DNA of 64,000 bases, from assembly GCA_963971425.1 (NCBI GenBank), contig OZ020517.1, forward strand, positions 13,208,501 to 13,272,500, read 5' to 3'. Within the stretch, counting starts at the first letter, position 1, and every line of letters begins with the position of its first letter. Position numbers and translations under genes: made by a program. This document shows, piece after piece, positions 10,886 through 22,326 of the stretch. The DNA comes from Bryoerythrophyllum caledonicum. Taxonomy: Eukaryota > Streptophyta > Bryopsida > Pottiales > Pottiaceae. The notes under the pieces are model-generated. The model had not been told where the DNA came from, ran no database searches, and was given only the letters and a program-made list of their open reading frames with translations.

Positions 10886-11825
10886 ACCATAAATTTCCTT
10901 GACAATTTCACACAAGAAACACTTCAAGATTGCTAATTCAAGTGTAATGAGTATAGAAGGAAAAAGAAACTTTTATTTTTGGTTTGAACGGTAGGATCTC
11001 GGTCAAGACTTGTTGAGAAACTTAATCACACATTTCATAAACTTTGACGGCACTGATTGAAAGATTATAGTGCTTGAAGTGAAAAAATGGTTCTTTTTAA
11101 TCCATGTGTTGAGTGGACCAACAGACTTTGACTTCACTTTATGTCAAAGTTTTGCACTACACAAGATCTAAATTTGATATCACCATGTTGATTATGATAT
11201 TAACTCCTTCTACGCCTTTTTTTAGAGGTAGAGAAGGGGTGCAACATATTCAAAAAATTGTGTAAGGAGTGCAGGTACAAAGAGTGAATTCACGTCTTAA
11301 TTTTTTGGGAACAAAATATGTTTTAGAATGATGATCCAAGTGGTCAATAAAAACGCTTACACCACGTCTTGTAATAGAAAAAAATTAAAAATTAAAGTTA
11401 TGAAGATCTCAAAGTTTTATGTGGTAAAGAAGAAGTTTTTTTAGTTCCTTGCTTGACAGTGTGAGGCAATGTGTGAAAATCTTTGACTTGGGATAAAATG
11501 CATTTTTTCACTAAAGGCAAGAAATATTTTTTGACAGTATGAAAGGAAATGATGTTCTTTGCTAGTATCAAAAATCTCAAATTTACTAGAGTGTCCTAGC
11601 AAAAGTTTTTGGGATTGCTCGACCTACCTGCGCTTGACTATTTTTTCTTGAAGATGGCATAACGTTTTTTCTATAAGTCCAATGAGAACTAAAATTATAC
11701 TCCTACGTACCTCTCGTCTTCTTGCATATCTACCAATATTTCAAGAGTTGTAAATATAAATTGCAACCATGGGAACGTGCCCAAGATTTGCAATAGCCCA
11801 CCTTGGGACTTTTTTCATTTAGGGG
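10886..11825 (+). mobile_element. TTAA-flanked element of the ~950-bp family (copy R1)
   Basis: TTAA at 10882-10885 and 11826-11829. The right end reads CATTTAGGGG before TTAA, and the left end aligns with the better-preserved ends at 28,274 and 38,777. Body sequence is shared with 28,274-29,226 (inverted), 34,130-34,845, 36,900-37,720 and 37,831-38,777 (inverted), e.g. 'gcaaccatgggaacgtgc' and 'gagtgtcctagcaa'. Only short chance frames; probably a non-autonomous piggyBac-type element. Confidence 0.7.
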
Positions 11826-12020
11826 TTAAACCACCTCAAACTACTTATAGCATGTAAGTAAATTGGTGACAAATTCACCATAGAAGAGGCAAATTTTGTT
11901 TTTGTTTTTAATGAATAATAGTTTGACAAAATTGTTGTGGGAATACTGTGTATGAGCTCAGAACTTGAGTCTAATGGGGGCCGTTGCATAAGAAATAGCA
12001 AGAGAATGTAGGGCGGCTAA

Positions 12021-12775
12021 GGGGCTGTTTACATCTAGATGGTTTGGGCTGGAGCCCAAAGAAATCCCGAGTTGTGATTGGAGAAAAGAATTGGTACCCC
12101 GGAAATGGGTTTACATCAATCAAAATATGGGCTATGGCCCAAAGTGTTTTCCGTGGATGAGAAACCTACTTGGAATCCTACATGGCAGATTTGAATAGTG
12201 TTTTACGGAACTTAAGGAGACTTATTTCCTACAACCTCTAGGAGGTTGTATTTCCCGAAGTCCGGGAGAGTATTTTTCAAAACGAATTTCAGCCAATCAT
12301 TTATAATATTTTACTACTGTAATTTCCTGTTGACATTCACTGCTGAAATTTACTGCTGAAGTTAACATTTACCGCCGGCATTTACTACTGAAATTTACTG
12401 TTAACATTTACTGCTGAAATTTCCAGCTGCAATTTACTGCTGAAATTTACTACTAAAATTTACTGCTGAAATTTACTGCTGAAATTTAATGCTGAAGTTA
12501 CATTTATGTTTTTGTAATTTAAATAATACAAATTCTTTCACTATGGGGTAGTTCTCAAAAGAGCCCATTTTCATATAACTACTTAAAAATTCAGCCCAAG
12601 TACACAATGGGCCACAACCCTTCTATTCGGGTTTACACCTAATTTTTGGGCCACAACCCACTTAGAACTCCCTTGTTTGGTGGAAGGTACCCCGCTTACA
12701 ATGGTTTCATCCTTCAAGCGGGGTACCACTTGTGTCTATGGGCTCCAACCCAAACCTTCAGGTGTAAACAACCCC
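12021..12775. mobile_element. PIF/Harbinger-like TIR element with TAA duplication
   Basis: TAA at 12018-12020 and 12776-12778 flank ends GGGGCTGTTTACATCTAGA (left) and, reverse complemented, GGGGTTGTTTACACCTGAA (right). Inside the TIRs a second inverted pair (GGGCTGGAGCCCA / TGGGCTCCAACCC) follows. A three-base TWA duplication with GGGG ends is typical of PIF/Harbinger. No transposase is encoded; it is a 755-bp passenger. Confidence 0.7.
12330..12505 (+). repeat. Minisatellite of ~14-bp unit
   Basis: About a dozen degenerate copies of ATTTACTGCTGAA with spacing of mostly 14 bp, inside the PIF/Harbinger-like element. Copies vary by single changes (TACTACTGAA, TAATGCTGAA, TACCGCCGGC). Confidence 0.8.
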
Positions 12776-12938
12776 TAACTTAATGGCCATTGCAATGATG
12801 GGGATGGTGTTGTAGGCGGTTGTAGGGTTTGTGCAAATATTAATTGTTGTGCAGACTAGCTTTGTTTATAAATGCTAGATAGTGGAGTCATCTTGAAAGT
12901 GAACCTGTATGACACCTTGTATCTTATGGTCATGTGAA

Positions 12939-12968
12939 AGGTAGAGGCACCCAATTCCAATCACTTTA
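12939..12968. mobile_element. Left stub of TIR element copy B (split by piggyBac)
   Basis: Reads AGGTAGAGGCACCCAATTCC and on to TTTA at 12965-12968, matching the outer end of copy A. The rest of this copy resumes at 20,207 after the piggyBac element. Confidence 0.75.
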
Positions 12969-15904
12969 CCCCTAAGGCATCCTGAGAACGTAGAGTATAA
13001 AGTAGGGAAACTTGTATTCTGTCGTAACCGCCTTGTACGCGGATATTTAGGAAGGCGATCTTGGTCCGATAAGCAACCTGGTTTTATTGTAAGGTTGTTT
13101 ACTGTGTGACGTTACTTCGTGAAAAATTACACCTTTTTGGGAAGAATGGAAGATGCTTAGATATTTTTTGGGAACTCCTGAACTTCAAGAAGTTCAATCT
13201 GTGGCGTATGGATGTGTGTAATGCTACGTGTTTCCGATTACTACAAAGGCGTGTGCAATGCTGTACCAAAAATCGGTACAGAAGTGGACTACTTGCCAAT
13301 GGAGCAGGTAAGAAGGCAACCGGCTCGGTAGGTGACGATTGTTTTATCACAGAAAACCTTTCCCGTGGCATAGGAGAGAGACTGCCAGGCCAATGAGAAA
13401 GTTGGTGCCCAGACGGTACATGAAACCACCCTACTTCAGTTGACCTTCACCAGATAATGCTAGCATCCAACCACCCCTACGCAGGCTTAATAAACAGTCA
13501 AAGGGAGTCAAGCCATGGAGGATCCATACTTCAGGCGGCCAAGTTGGAGGGCCTAGCGGGGTCATTATACGCCACACACAAGTAACAACATATACCAAGA
13601 TCGCCTCCTACTACAAATGACACGTAGTACACCTGTTGTATAGTCTGCTAACACATCTCACTAACACGGCACACTATCCGGGGTACACAACTTGCCAGAG
13701 TAGTGCATTTACCTCATCGCTGAATCCTCCGTCACTACCCTCGACTCTTCTGGACCTCCAACCGCAAGGATGTGCGCCACATGTCGTCGAAACAAATAGC
13801 GGCATGAGCTCGGTGTGGCATCTTGCACGTTGATCAACATCTCCGGAAGAGGAGGGAGAGACAACAGATAATGCAGGTCCATGCACCCGATGATGCACCG
13901 GATTTGCAGAGGGGAGGCGCCCACCGATGTCGCCCATTCCGACAAGACATTAGCGGCATCAGCGAGGTGAGTGGGGGATGTGGGAGATCGCTTCTTACAC
14001 TTGGACCGGCTCCATCTCTATGGTTGGCCATCTCGAAAGCCTATACGATGAACTAGATATGCTTTAGGCCACCTGCATGAAGTACAAAAATGATGTGCCA
14101 CATGTTAGCTAGTGGAAGAACGGCTCATGTAGCAAGAGGAGGAAACAACAAGAGAGTAAACATTGACGGGAAGAATAAGAGACCGGGCAATTTGGCCTAC
14201 CTCAAGGACGAAGAAGCTCTCATGTATGGACGATGAAGGTGCCGGAAGTACGAACCGCGGTGTGCTCGGGACATGGCAGTGCCCTACTCAAGCAACCTGA
14301 CACCAACTTGCAGATGCACGATACCTCCATGAAGCGAGCAGTGACCGTTGAAGCTCTTACAGTGTACTGGAGGCTCGCACCGCGGGATGTTGACGGGGCA
14401 CATGGCCTTCCTGGCCATACATCAATTCTTGCAAGCCTTGTCGTATGAATGGTAAGTTCTTCCAAAGACAGTCCGTCCCTTGACTCCTTTCAAGCCGACA
14501 TCATACCAGCAAGGGAAGAACTTATCAGGACATAATACACGACAAAACATGAGGAGGTGTTCACGCCTAGTTGTCATCCTTCAGAATTGCATCCCAAATC
14601 AAAAGCAAGCAGTTAAACAAATACTTCAGTTTACAACAGATCGGTAGTTTTGACGGTCTTGTTTCTAGAGGAAGTAAAGCATAGTCTGTGAACATGAAAT
14701 AATGGGGCACTTTTCTACAGCACTTCAACAACTGTAGCATTAAGATGGCGTTCGCTGCCGGATCCGCTTTGGTGTCATGAAGCCACCAGATCGGAGCTGC
14801 CAGTGCTTTGGGGTCGGTTCGTCAAGGGCAGTCTCCTGAGAATTCACGCTAGAAAGTTAGAAATGCCCACGATTATGAATAAATGTGTAACAGTGGCCCG
14901 GGCTGCACATGAATCGATGGTCACAACCGGGACAGAACATGTGAGTCCTCTTGCGACAGAGAGAACACATTCTACGCAAGGAGGACCGTTGCGGACCATG
15001 AGGCAATGGAGCACCACGCCAAGTCCTACTCTGCGCTTAAGGGATGACAGTCAAAGTCTCTTCGATCAACTTCATTGCCACTTCAAGATGAAATGCCTTA
15101 TGCGTCAACATTGGGAGCCCGTTCATCGGATACTGCTCACCGTGAATTATGTAACTATTCACCACGCTCTGGTCCAAAACAAAACAAAAAACTTTCTTCC
15201 ACCATTTGTGGCTCGATAGCTGCGTCGAGTACGCCACGCCGAGTTGGTCTGTAACATCCACACCGCGCATGAGTTCTTGGTATTGGATGTGCACAGGTGT
15301 GGACGGCACAACCATGCGCCCGCACCTCCCCTGCATCCAGCGTAGAACCGTCACATTTGGCTCCCAATGATTTGTTGGCGTTGACAGCAAGGTCACCACC
15401 TCCTTGTCTTGCCACGAGATCCCAACCATGTGTTGGTTGTTGTACATAAACATTACTAGCGACCCAGGGTTAGTAATATTGCTAGAACGAGTTAGACATA
15501 TAGACAATCCCTTCCTATTCTGTTGAACAATACCAATAGCGCAGATACCTCGGCATAACAAGGTACGAAATAACTTCACGCTACTAAAAAAGTTGTCACA
15601 TACCAAAATGTGGCCTCAATGCTCAAGGCCCGTCAACAAGCGCTCGCACACTACGGAGCATAGTTGCCCATCGGCCCCTGAACCCGTCCCGATCCCCATA
15701 TAGACCTCAACACTCACAACGAACCTAGACGACGACAAAGCAAGACACCACAATTTAATCCCAAAACGGACTAGCTTATCCTTCATGAATTGTCGGATGC
15801 CACAATACTTACCTTTATAAGGTATGATCAGTTCGTCCACCGTAACGATTTGCGCAATATTGTAAATCGACTTAGATGTACAAACAAATGCATCAACTAA
15901 CCAC

Positions 15905-16312
15905 CTAACACCATATATGTTATAATGGGAAAATTCCATGATTTTGGGAAACTACAGTTTAGGTCGAGTCGACCTAAACTGTACCCACAGATTGAGTACA
16001 TCACTAAAACTGGACAAAACAACCAATCATCTAAATTTCCAAATGGCCATAACTTACTCAAATGTTGTCCAAATTGGGCACATGAGGTGTTTTTTGACAT
16101 CTAATTTTTTTGTAAATGTCAAAAAATACCTTACATGCCCAATTTGGACAACATTTGAGTAAGTTATGGCCATTTGAAAATTTTGACGATTGGTTGTTTT
16201 GTCCAGTTTCAGTGAAGTACCTAATTTGTGGGTACAGTTTAGGTCAACTCGACCTAAACTGTCATTAAATTGGGAGATTGAAAATCTCCCAAATTAACGA
16301 ATATGGTGTTAC
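15905..16312 (-). other. Intron with terminal inverted repeats (introner-like) in the transposase
   Basis: On the - strand the intron runs from GTAACACCATAT (16312-16301) to ATATGGTGTTAG (15916-15905). The first and last 12 bases are inverted repeats with the only mismatch at the base that must differ for GT and AG. The match continues imperfectly inward for about 30 bases. Removing it joins the piggyBac DDE domain in frame. DNA-transposon-derived introns (introners) carry splice sites in exactly this way. Alternative: an ordinary intron later invaded by the foldback at 15954-16262, with chance end symmetry. Confidence 0.7.
15954..16262. mobile_element. Foldback element with palindromic ends
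   Basis: Each end is a near-perfect 29-bp palindrome: ACAGTTTAGGTCGAGTCGAC and on (15954-15982), and a variant at 16234-16262. Between them lie long inverted arms, e.g. 'ggccataacttactcaaatg' at about 16043-16063 and its complement at about 16152-16172. The whole 309 bp can fold into one hairpin. It lies entirely inside the transposase intron. A second small hairpin (GGGAGATT/AATCTCCC) is at 16272-16290. Confidence 0.85.
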
Positions 16313-17945
16313 CTGGTTTTGGCGAGTTTGTCGAAGCCATCATCCTCTTTGCCTCGAACCACGCTTGCATTGTCGACAAGATGGAGATTTTGTTGGATTA
16401 TGTCCCAACCCTTGAAGGTCATCATGCGAGAGATCACTTCGCACTTGAGGACGCCATCCCCAGAGCTCCAGTAATCACAACGCCTAGGCAACTGTTTCAC
16501 CCCAATCAAAATGACTATCCTCAACCTCTTCTTGAATTTAGGGATTGTTAGTTCTACCCACGAGTCTCCCTCCTTAGTGCAACCAGTAGAACCTGGAAGC
16601 ACAGTGCAAGCGTACCAATTAGTCTCTAGGCAAACCCGAGCTAACACGCTATTTGGCCAATAAAGCAAAAAAGCTCGTAGAGGGCTGTTAATGTAATCGG
16701 AAGAGGAGTGTTAGCTCCAGGAGCAGGGCCTATGAACTCGCCGGCAGCAGTTCTGGGACGCAAGCTATTGCTGCCACATCGAGCAGGTTTGTAAAACTCA
16801 TCGAACTCTACCTCTGTCAAAGGGTGCACAACATAAGATGTCGGGCTACGAGCCCACTTTTCAAAATTCAGCCCTAAGCCGTCCACAGGCTCACATGGAA
16901 GTCCACTCTCGTCCTCACCAATGTCGACGTTTTCTTCATCACTTTCCATGTAATCTGTCGGATCGCCAAGCCACGAAACTCCAGAACTACCATCACTAGC
17001 GTCACTAGTGGAATCAAAGATTGAGGGGAGAGAATGAAAAACCTCTGGGAATGGAGTACACCCAGTTGACTCTTGTGTCCCCATATGAATGGTTGAATCA
17101 TCCACGGACGCACAACTTGGTGTTCTTAAGGTGCAACGAGTGGTCCTTCGAGGATGTGGCACGTAATTCATGGAGAGAATCTCCGTATCTCCAACTTCCG
17201 TTGCTTCTTCAGGGGTCGATTCGAGTGGCTCAACTGGTACGTGGACGTTGAGTTCAGTGGAAACTGCCAGAGTCTGGACGAGGTGGCATTCGCTTTCCAA
17301 AACCTCGGTGATGTCCGGCTCGACCTGGCCACCACGCCTACCACCTCCCTCATGGATCTCACAGAGTCCGAGTGGTAGATGACGCGTGTAGTCTCTACCA
17401 CCGAAGTCGACCACCACCATGTCCTTGCCAGTGAGACCGTCGGTGTACTATGCATCTACAACACCTTGCACTTGAGTTCTACTGCCATCTTTCTCAAGCC
17501 ATGCATGGACAACCATCATCTTCCTCTTGTGGTTGAAGCAATCAAACTAGGACGATTCAGCCTCTTCATTCTCATGCTGCTCCGCATCCAAATGCCATCC
17601 CAGGTCGCTCTGCAGAAAGTGGCACAATCGGAGTTAGCACAAGACTTCTAAAACACTCATCTCTTAAATTATGGCCAAGTAGCCTACATGTCCAATAAGG
17701 CAACATCGCTCTTGAAACAGGATACACACAATACAATAATGCACATAAGAATATATTTACAGTGTGCACTCCTATAGGTAAGAAAAAACTTACATCGCTA
17801 CTGTAGCTTCCTGCTGCGTCGCCAAAATCAGCAACCAGACTAGCTATCTGCTCTGAGAGAGACCCGAAAATGTGGGGGGCGTCGCCTTCATCCTAGCACA
17901 TTCAAATAGTAAACAAGGTAAGAGTCTGTTGGTTATGGGAGGAAC

Positions 17946-19105
17946 CTAAAATTTCATGACTAACTTCAGGTTAGTCCATGTATGCAGTACTTGTGGAAAG
18001 AGATGTTGTGCCCTGAAATCCGTTCGGTACATGAGGATGCCTCCATCAAGCTCATGTGCACCAAACAAGCAATTAAAGGTTGAAAATATCATTTTAAAGT
18101 TAGAAACTAATAGCCATGTTACAAGTAGTGGATTTAAGTGCTCAAATATAATAAACCTCCAACGTTGGTCCGACGCTAGTTGGCGACAACGCTGCTGCTG
18201 CTGCCTGTAAGTCGTTGTCCTCTGAGTTGGGGAGCTCCACACCATCTGGCGGATCTATGCTAATTTCAAAGCCAGTAGCCGCCCGCCCATGTCTTCCAGA
18301 ACCACCGAGCAAATCTCCAACATCATTTTCCGCATGGCCTTGCTCCTTGCTTCATGTTGGATCCTCTTCCTAGTGCGCACTGGAGACACGTCGTTTATAA
18401 CAATTGGATTACAAACACCTCCTTCTCTATCAAGCACGGGATTAGCCTCCACCGCTTAGGATACCCCCTCAGTTGTTCCTTCAATGGGCAGCGGGCGAGT
18501 CTGCTGACGGACATGTGCACCCTTGGCTACTCTCGGCTTGCGGGACGGCTTTGGCTTCAAGGCAGGTCGCGGGCGACTCGGATCTTCAGCGCACGTCTAC
18601 TTTGGCAGCCGCGAACGGCGAGGCAACTTAAGCTTGCTCGGATCCTCCGCACAACCATGCTTTGGGAGGCGCGGCTTTCTAGGCCTCGATTGTTTCCGAA
18701 CACATGATTGCGGCGCCTCTAGCACCTGCAAAGCAAACATCCAAACCTCAACCCAGTGTAGCGAATAAAATCATAAGCGTGTAGACTTCACTCTCGATGT
18801 AGTGAATAGAATACCTCTGAAGCAAGCATCGTGCATTGCTCCAAGCAAACGCGCTTTACTGTAGCCACTCGTTTAGGAGTGGATTCTTCAATAGAAGGTC
18901 GCGGCAGCTGCTGGACAGTTCTACCGCATGCACTCGGGAGGTTGTAGATTGGAACAGGGACTTCAACATCTTCTCCTTGCCCCGAGTCTTCAAGCATGCC
19001 GCCTACGTCCAGTTGTTGTCCGCAACCAATGTGCGACAAGGTATTCTCCGGAGCCGGTGGAGGAGCATCAAAGTCATCCATAACGGACCTACCGGCACAT
19101 ACCAA
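17946..19105 (-). pseudogene. Upstream coding remnants of the piggyBac gene
   Basis: Frames on the transposase strand inside the element. An acidic, Pro-rich exon at 19,105 to about 18,814 ends LASE before a GTATTC donor. It joins in frame across a TTTGCAG acceptor near 18,726 to a basic Lys/Arg/Pro-rich stretch. That stretch holds a repeated CAEDPS unit and AT-hook-like SRPRKPRLPK, then runs to 18,255 with two in-frame stops. A Gln-rich piece follows at about 18,245-18,160. This looks like a DNA-binding N-terminal extension of the transposase or a second element ORF; which cannot be decided here. Confidence 0.45.
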
Positions 19106-20206
19106 CCTGCACTTGCATCTTGAGCAGGTCAGAGGGCGACATCTCCTATATTTGGATCTTATAGTGGATAATATCTAAAACCTAAACCGTAACCACAGTA
19201 ATTGAATTTACAAGAGAGGCACTGAAAATTTTATCCGTGAAAAGTGATCCTCCATCCAGACTCGGAATCGTCAGCGCTACTTGCACACCGTTATAGGCTA
19301 CATAAACAAGAGAAGAAGTGAATATAAGACCTAAATTAGGAGAAGTAGAGGGGGTCGTGGGTTCTAAGTGTCGGCGAAGAAACTGACATGCTCCACACAT
19401 CAAGCACGTACTTTGTGATTCTGTAATGCGCAAGACAACCGTGAACACTTAATCAAGGAAGAATCTGAAAGGGATGCGATTCACTTACAATGTAGGAGCG
19501 ACAACTCTTGCTCCCCGTTGTAAGTGACCGCTCCAACGGACGCACTTATAAGCGTTGACAATGTTGCAAGCGCAAGGCATCTTTCAACGCGACCATTGTT
19601 GATTTCTCCTGAAGCCCCCATGACAAATCCAATGCAAACTCCTCTCAACACGCGCAGACTGCGACCGCCCATTGAAAATCTTTTGCGGGGCTCTCACCGT
19701 CGAGCACCTTCTGTCCTCCACAACCCCCGGAACAGCATCACGAAGGCGAACAATAACGACACAAACTTATACAATTGGATTTCCCTTGAAAACTTAACCT
19801 CCACCACCATAGAATCCAATGAGGAGCGCAAGTCGCATGAGAACCTAACGACCGGGCTATGAACCCTAAAGCGTATCATGGTTGTACCGTTGCAAAAAAA
19901 ATGTAAAGAAACAAACGCTCCCGATTGACAAATCTGCCAATCGTGAGGACTCGAGATACAGATATGGAGGAGCACGGCCAGGTATGCATAGCGGGAACAC
20001 CGTAGAATACAAAAAATCCGGCACAAACTCGTATGTAGAGGGCTAACAACAGATCCAAAATATGCGCGAATGGGCTCTAAATTCACACCAGACAACATCC
20101 AACAATTAATATTTTCAATAAACCCACCAATATATCCCACTTTGGTGGGAATTCATTGAACAAGATTGCATAACGACCCGGAACGGGTCGCAGGATGCCT
20201 TAGGGG

Positions 20207-21045
20207 TTAAGGCAGATGGGGACTCAAATGGCATTGTATGTCAAAAATATTTATGTAGAAAGATGCGGAATTAGGAATGAAACTCAACAAATATTTTTTC
20301 AAATTTAATCTCTAAGATTTGCAATTGATATAGAATTTAGTAGCCCAAAAACCACTAGAGCCCATATTCAAACTGTAGAGTCGGTGAGCTCCTTTGCCCA
20401 ATGCCAATAAGTGAGAGTGAGTAAAAAGACATAAGACATGCCATGGATAACCATCTCATGGAGGGTACCCAATGTCAATTGGCCTTGTTCGGCTTTGGAG
20501 GCAAGGCCACAAATGAGAGCTCAATTGAGGTGGAGCAATCCAAAATTGCACACTTCATGACCCAATGCCAATAATGACTAGAGTTTTCAGATTTTGAGTT
20601 ATCAATTTTGGGTTGATTCATGCACCACTTAGGGGCGTTTCACACTAAGCCCAAGGGCCGAACTCCATTGAAGACCAAACTATGCCGAGGGGCCGAGTTT
20701 TGGAGTTGTAAGAAATTATTAAAATTATTTTACTGAGAAAATGTTCGGCCCCTCGGCAAGAGTTTGGGTTTCTATTCTTGTTGGACCCAAACTCTCCTCG
20801 AGGGGTCGAACTATTGGTGCCAAAATTCTCAAAAAGTGCTGCCATGTAAGCATTTTGGTGCCCTTCGGCCCTTGGCCCCTAGTGTGAAGGCCCACGGGCC
20901 GATTTTCAACTCTAGGCCAATCAAATTGCTAGATTTGCTCGGCCCCTCGAGCTTGGCCCCTAGTGTGAAACCCCCCTTAATGCATTTACCATTTTCATGC
21001 ACCATTCCATGCATATTCTATTGATCGGAATTGTGTGCCTCTACC
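20207..21045. mobile_element. TIR element, GAGGCACCCAATTCC family (copy B, right part)
   Basis: Continues the element begun at 12,939. Internal sequence mirrors copy A (e.g. 'gatgcggaattaggaatg' at 20264), and the far end is TGATCGGAATTGTGTGCCTC, finishing near 21,045. It is interrupted both by the piggyBac (at TTAA) and by a TTA-flanked element at 20,633-20,976. Confidence 0.85.
20633..20976. mobile_element. PIF/Harbinger-like MITE with TTA duplication (344 bp)
   Basis: TTA at 20630-20632 and 20977-20979. Ends GGGGCGTTTCACACTA (left) and GGGGGGTTTCACACTA (right, reverse complemented). The interior has repeated GGCCGA/TCGGCC and GGCCCCT motifs. Related by ends and interior to 23,542-24,077. 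Non-coding. Confidence 0.8.
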
Positions 21046-21853
21046 TTAGTTATCAGAACCAAACTAAAAAAGTGATTTGGTTGTGGAGAAATTTGGAGAA
21101 CTTCTTTAGAAAGTTGGGGTTCTACAGGGGAGCTTTAGCTTGCATTGGATAGGCCAAAGGATGTTGATTGCCATTACTTCTCATGTATTTCTTTGGTAAT
21201 AATATATTTTTCTATAACATGAGGCCCACACATGTCCTAGTGTACCCAACGGTCAGGTTTAGTAAAAAATTATTCTATATATCAATTCCTAAAAGAATTG
21301 GAAATAATTTCTCGAAAAGAATATATATTTTTGGGGTAGAAAAAAATTCTATGGTGATTTTTTTAATTTCTGATTCCATGAAAGCAATTATAGATGTAAA
21401 TAATGCTTAGAAAATTGTATAATTGTTACATCCAAGGACCCTCAAGCATCATTAGTGTACAATCAAGCATTTTCTGATTTTGACAAGTTTACGGAAAACT
21501 TTGCTCTATGTGTTGGGAGTTGACAACAAAGAATTTTGGACAAGTTTAGAAACATATCAAAATTGCAAGGCCACAAGTTCAAACTATTTGCAATGAGAAT
21601 ATTGAGTTGATAGAGTCTAAGTTGAATTTTAATCGAAGCATCGTTACTAATATTTAACAAAATAAGCATACTGAAGCATTTATTCAACTATTCAACTCCC
21701 TGCTACATTTTTTCTTGGTCATACAAGCTTTGCAATGTTACAACAATGTAAATTCTCTCGTCTTTTTACTTTCATCAATTTGCAAACTTCGGGAGGAACC
21801 TTTGATCTAGGTCTCCTATGTCATTCTTATCTCCTTTATCTCCAATTGCTCAC
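21046..21853. other. Gene-free AT-rich stretch
   Basis: Only short A/T-biased frames (e.g. 21168-21410, 21463-21687). No motif, RNA gene or element boundary was recognised. Confidence 0.4.
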
Positions 21854-21857
21854 TTAA

Positions 21858-22083
21858 CCCTTAAATGGCAATCAGGATCCATATACACAAGCACATATTT
21901 TTCTCTGTAGAATACAAAATCTTTATTGAAGTTTAGAAAGACTTAGACCTTTGGATTAAAGATTCTCCAACCAACATCTTTCATTTGGAGGTCATTTCAA
22001 TATGTGAACCTTATCTTGTTCAAATACAACACCACACATGTAGAATATTGGAGGCACTTGTGGCACCTTATGACGTTTGAGGG
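21858..22083. mobile_element. TTAA-flanked MITE (226 bp)
   Basis: TTAA at 21854-21857 and 22084-22087. Starts CCCTTAAATGGCAATC and ends TATGACGTTTGAGGG. It shares a long internal stretch with 23,158-23,374, including 'catttggaggtcatttcaat'. Confidence 0.75.
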
Positions 22084-22326
22084 TTAACTCCTAAACTACC
22101 AAAAAATTTAATGCAGGCTTCCAACCCATGTAGTCAAAATAAAATTTGGAAACTTTATTTCTTTGTATTTTAACCAAAAAAATTTATAGTTGGAATAGAA
22201 AAAAAGATTTCATGATTTCCTTTATGCTCATGTCACTAGAACAAAAAAAACTTGAATGCTTTAATGACAAGTGGTTGAGGATTTTTAAGAATCACTAGGT
22301 TTTCACCTTCCACCAATCCCACTTAA

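Larger units (their letters stand above)
14857..17420 (-). pseudogene. piggyBac transposase (DDE_Tnp_1_7), degenerate
   Basis: Reads from 17,420 downward. An acidic N-terminal part (to 16,641) leads into the DDE domain: QLPRRCDYW, NLHLVDNA, DELIIPYKGK (first catalytic Asp), VCDNFFSS (second), RGVDVTDQ (third and fourth) and SHKWWKKVFCFVLDQ. A C-terminal cysteine-rich finger follows at 14,857-14,950 (CSLCRKRTHMFCPGCD, then a Cys/His tail). Disablements: a one-base frameshift at the A6 run 16667-16672, an in-frame TGA at 15616-15618 and an in-frame TAA at 15037-15039 just before the finger. One intron, 15905-16312, joins KT|R and WLVDAF in frame. All catalytic aspartates are still readable, so decay is recent. 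Known role: cut-and-paste transposition into TTAA. Confidence 0.9.
12969..20206 (-). mobile_element. piggyBac transposon, 7.2 kb, inserted at TTAA
   Basis: Perfect 16-bp terminal inverted repeats: CCCCTAAGGCATCCTG at 12969-12984 and its reverse complement at 20191-20206. The right flank is TTAA (20207-20210) and the left is TTTA (12965-12968), a one-base decay of the duplicated TTAA. Removing the element and one TTAA rejoins the two halves of TIR element copy B, so the boundaries are certain. It encodes a recognisable piggyBac transposase on the - strand (14,857 upward). The arm 12,985-14,850 and the part above 19,200 show only short frames of unknown meaning, including overlapping ~90-codon frames at 13,099-13,396. 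Confidence 0.93.

Noticed and set aside
12330..12505. Possible CRISPR array
   Set aside because: Units are tandem without unique spacers and degenerate; the setting is a plant transposon. No CRISPR was seen anywhere in the window.
14803..15219. 138-codon + strand frame within the piggyBac element
   Set aside because: It is opposite the transposase C-terminal region, whose zinc-finger motif on the - strand is convincing.
15616..15618. TGA in the transposase as selenocysteine or regulated readthrough
   Set aside because: A frameshift and a second stop also occur, so simple decay is the economical reading.
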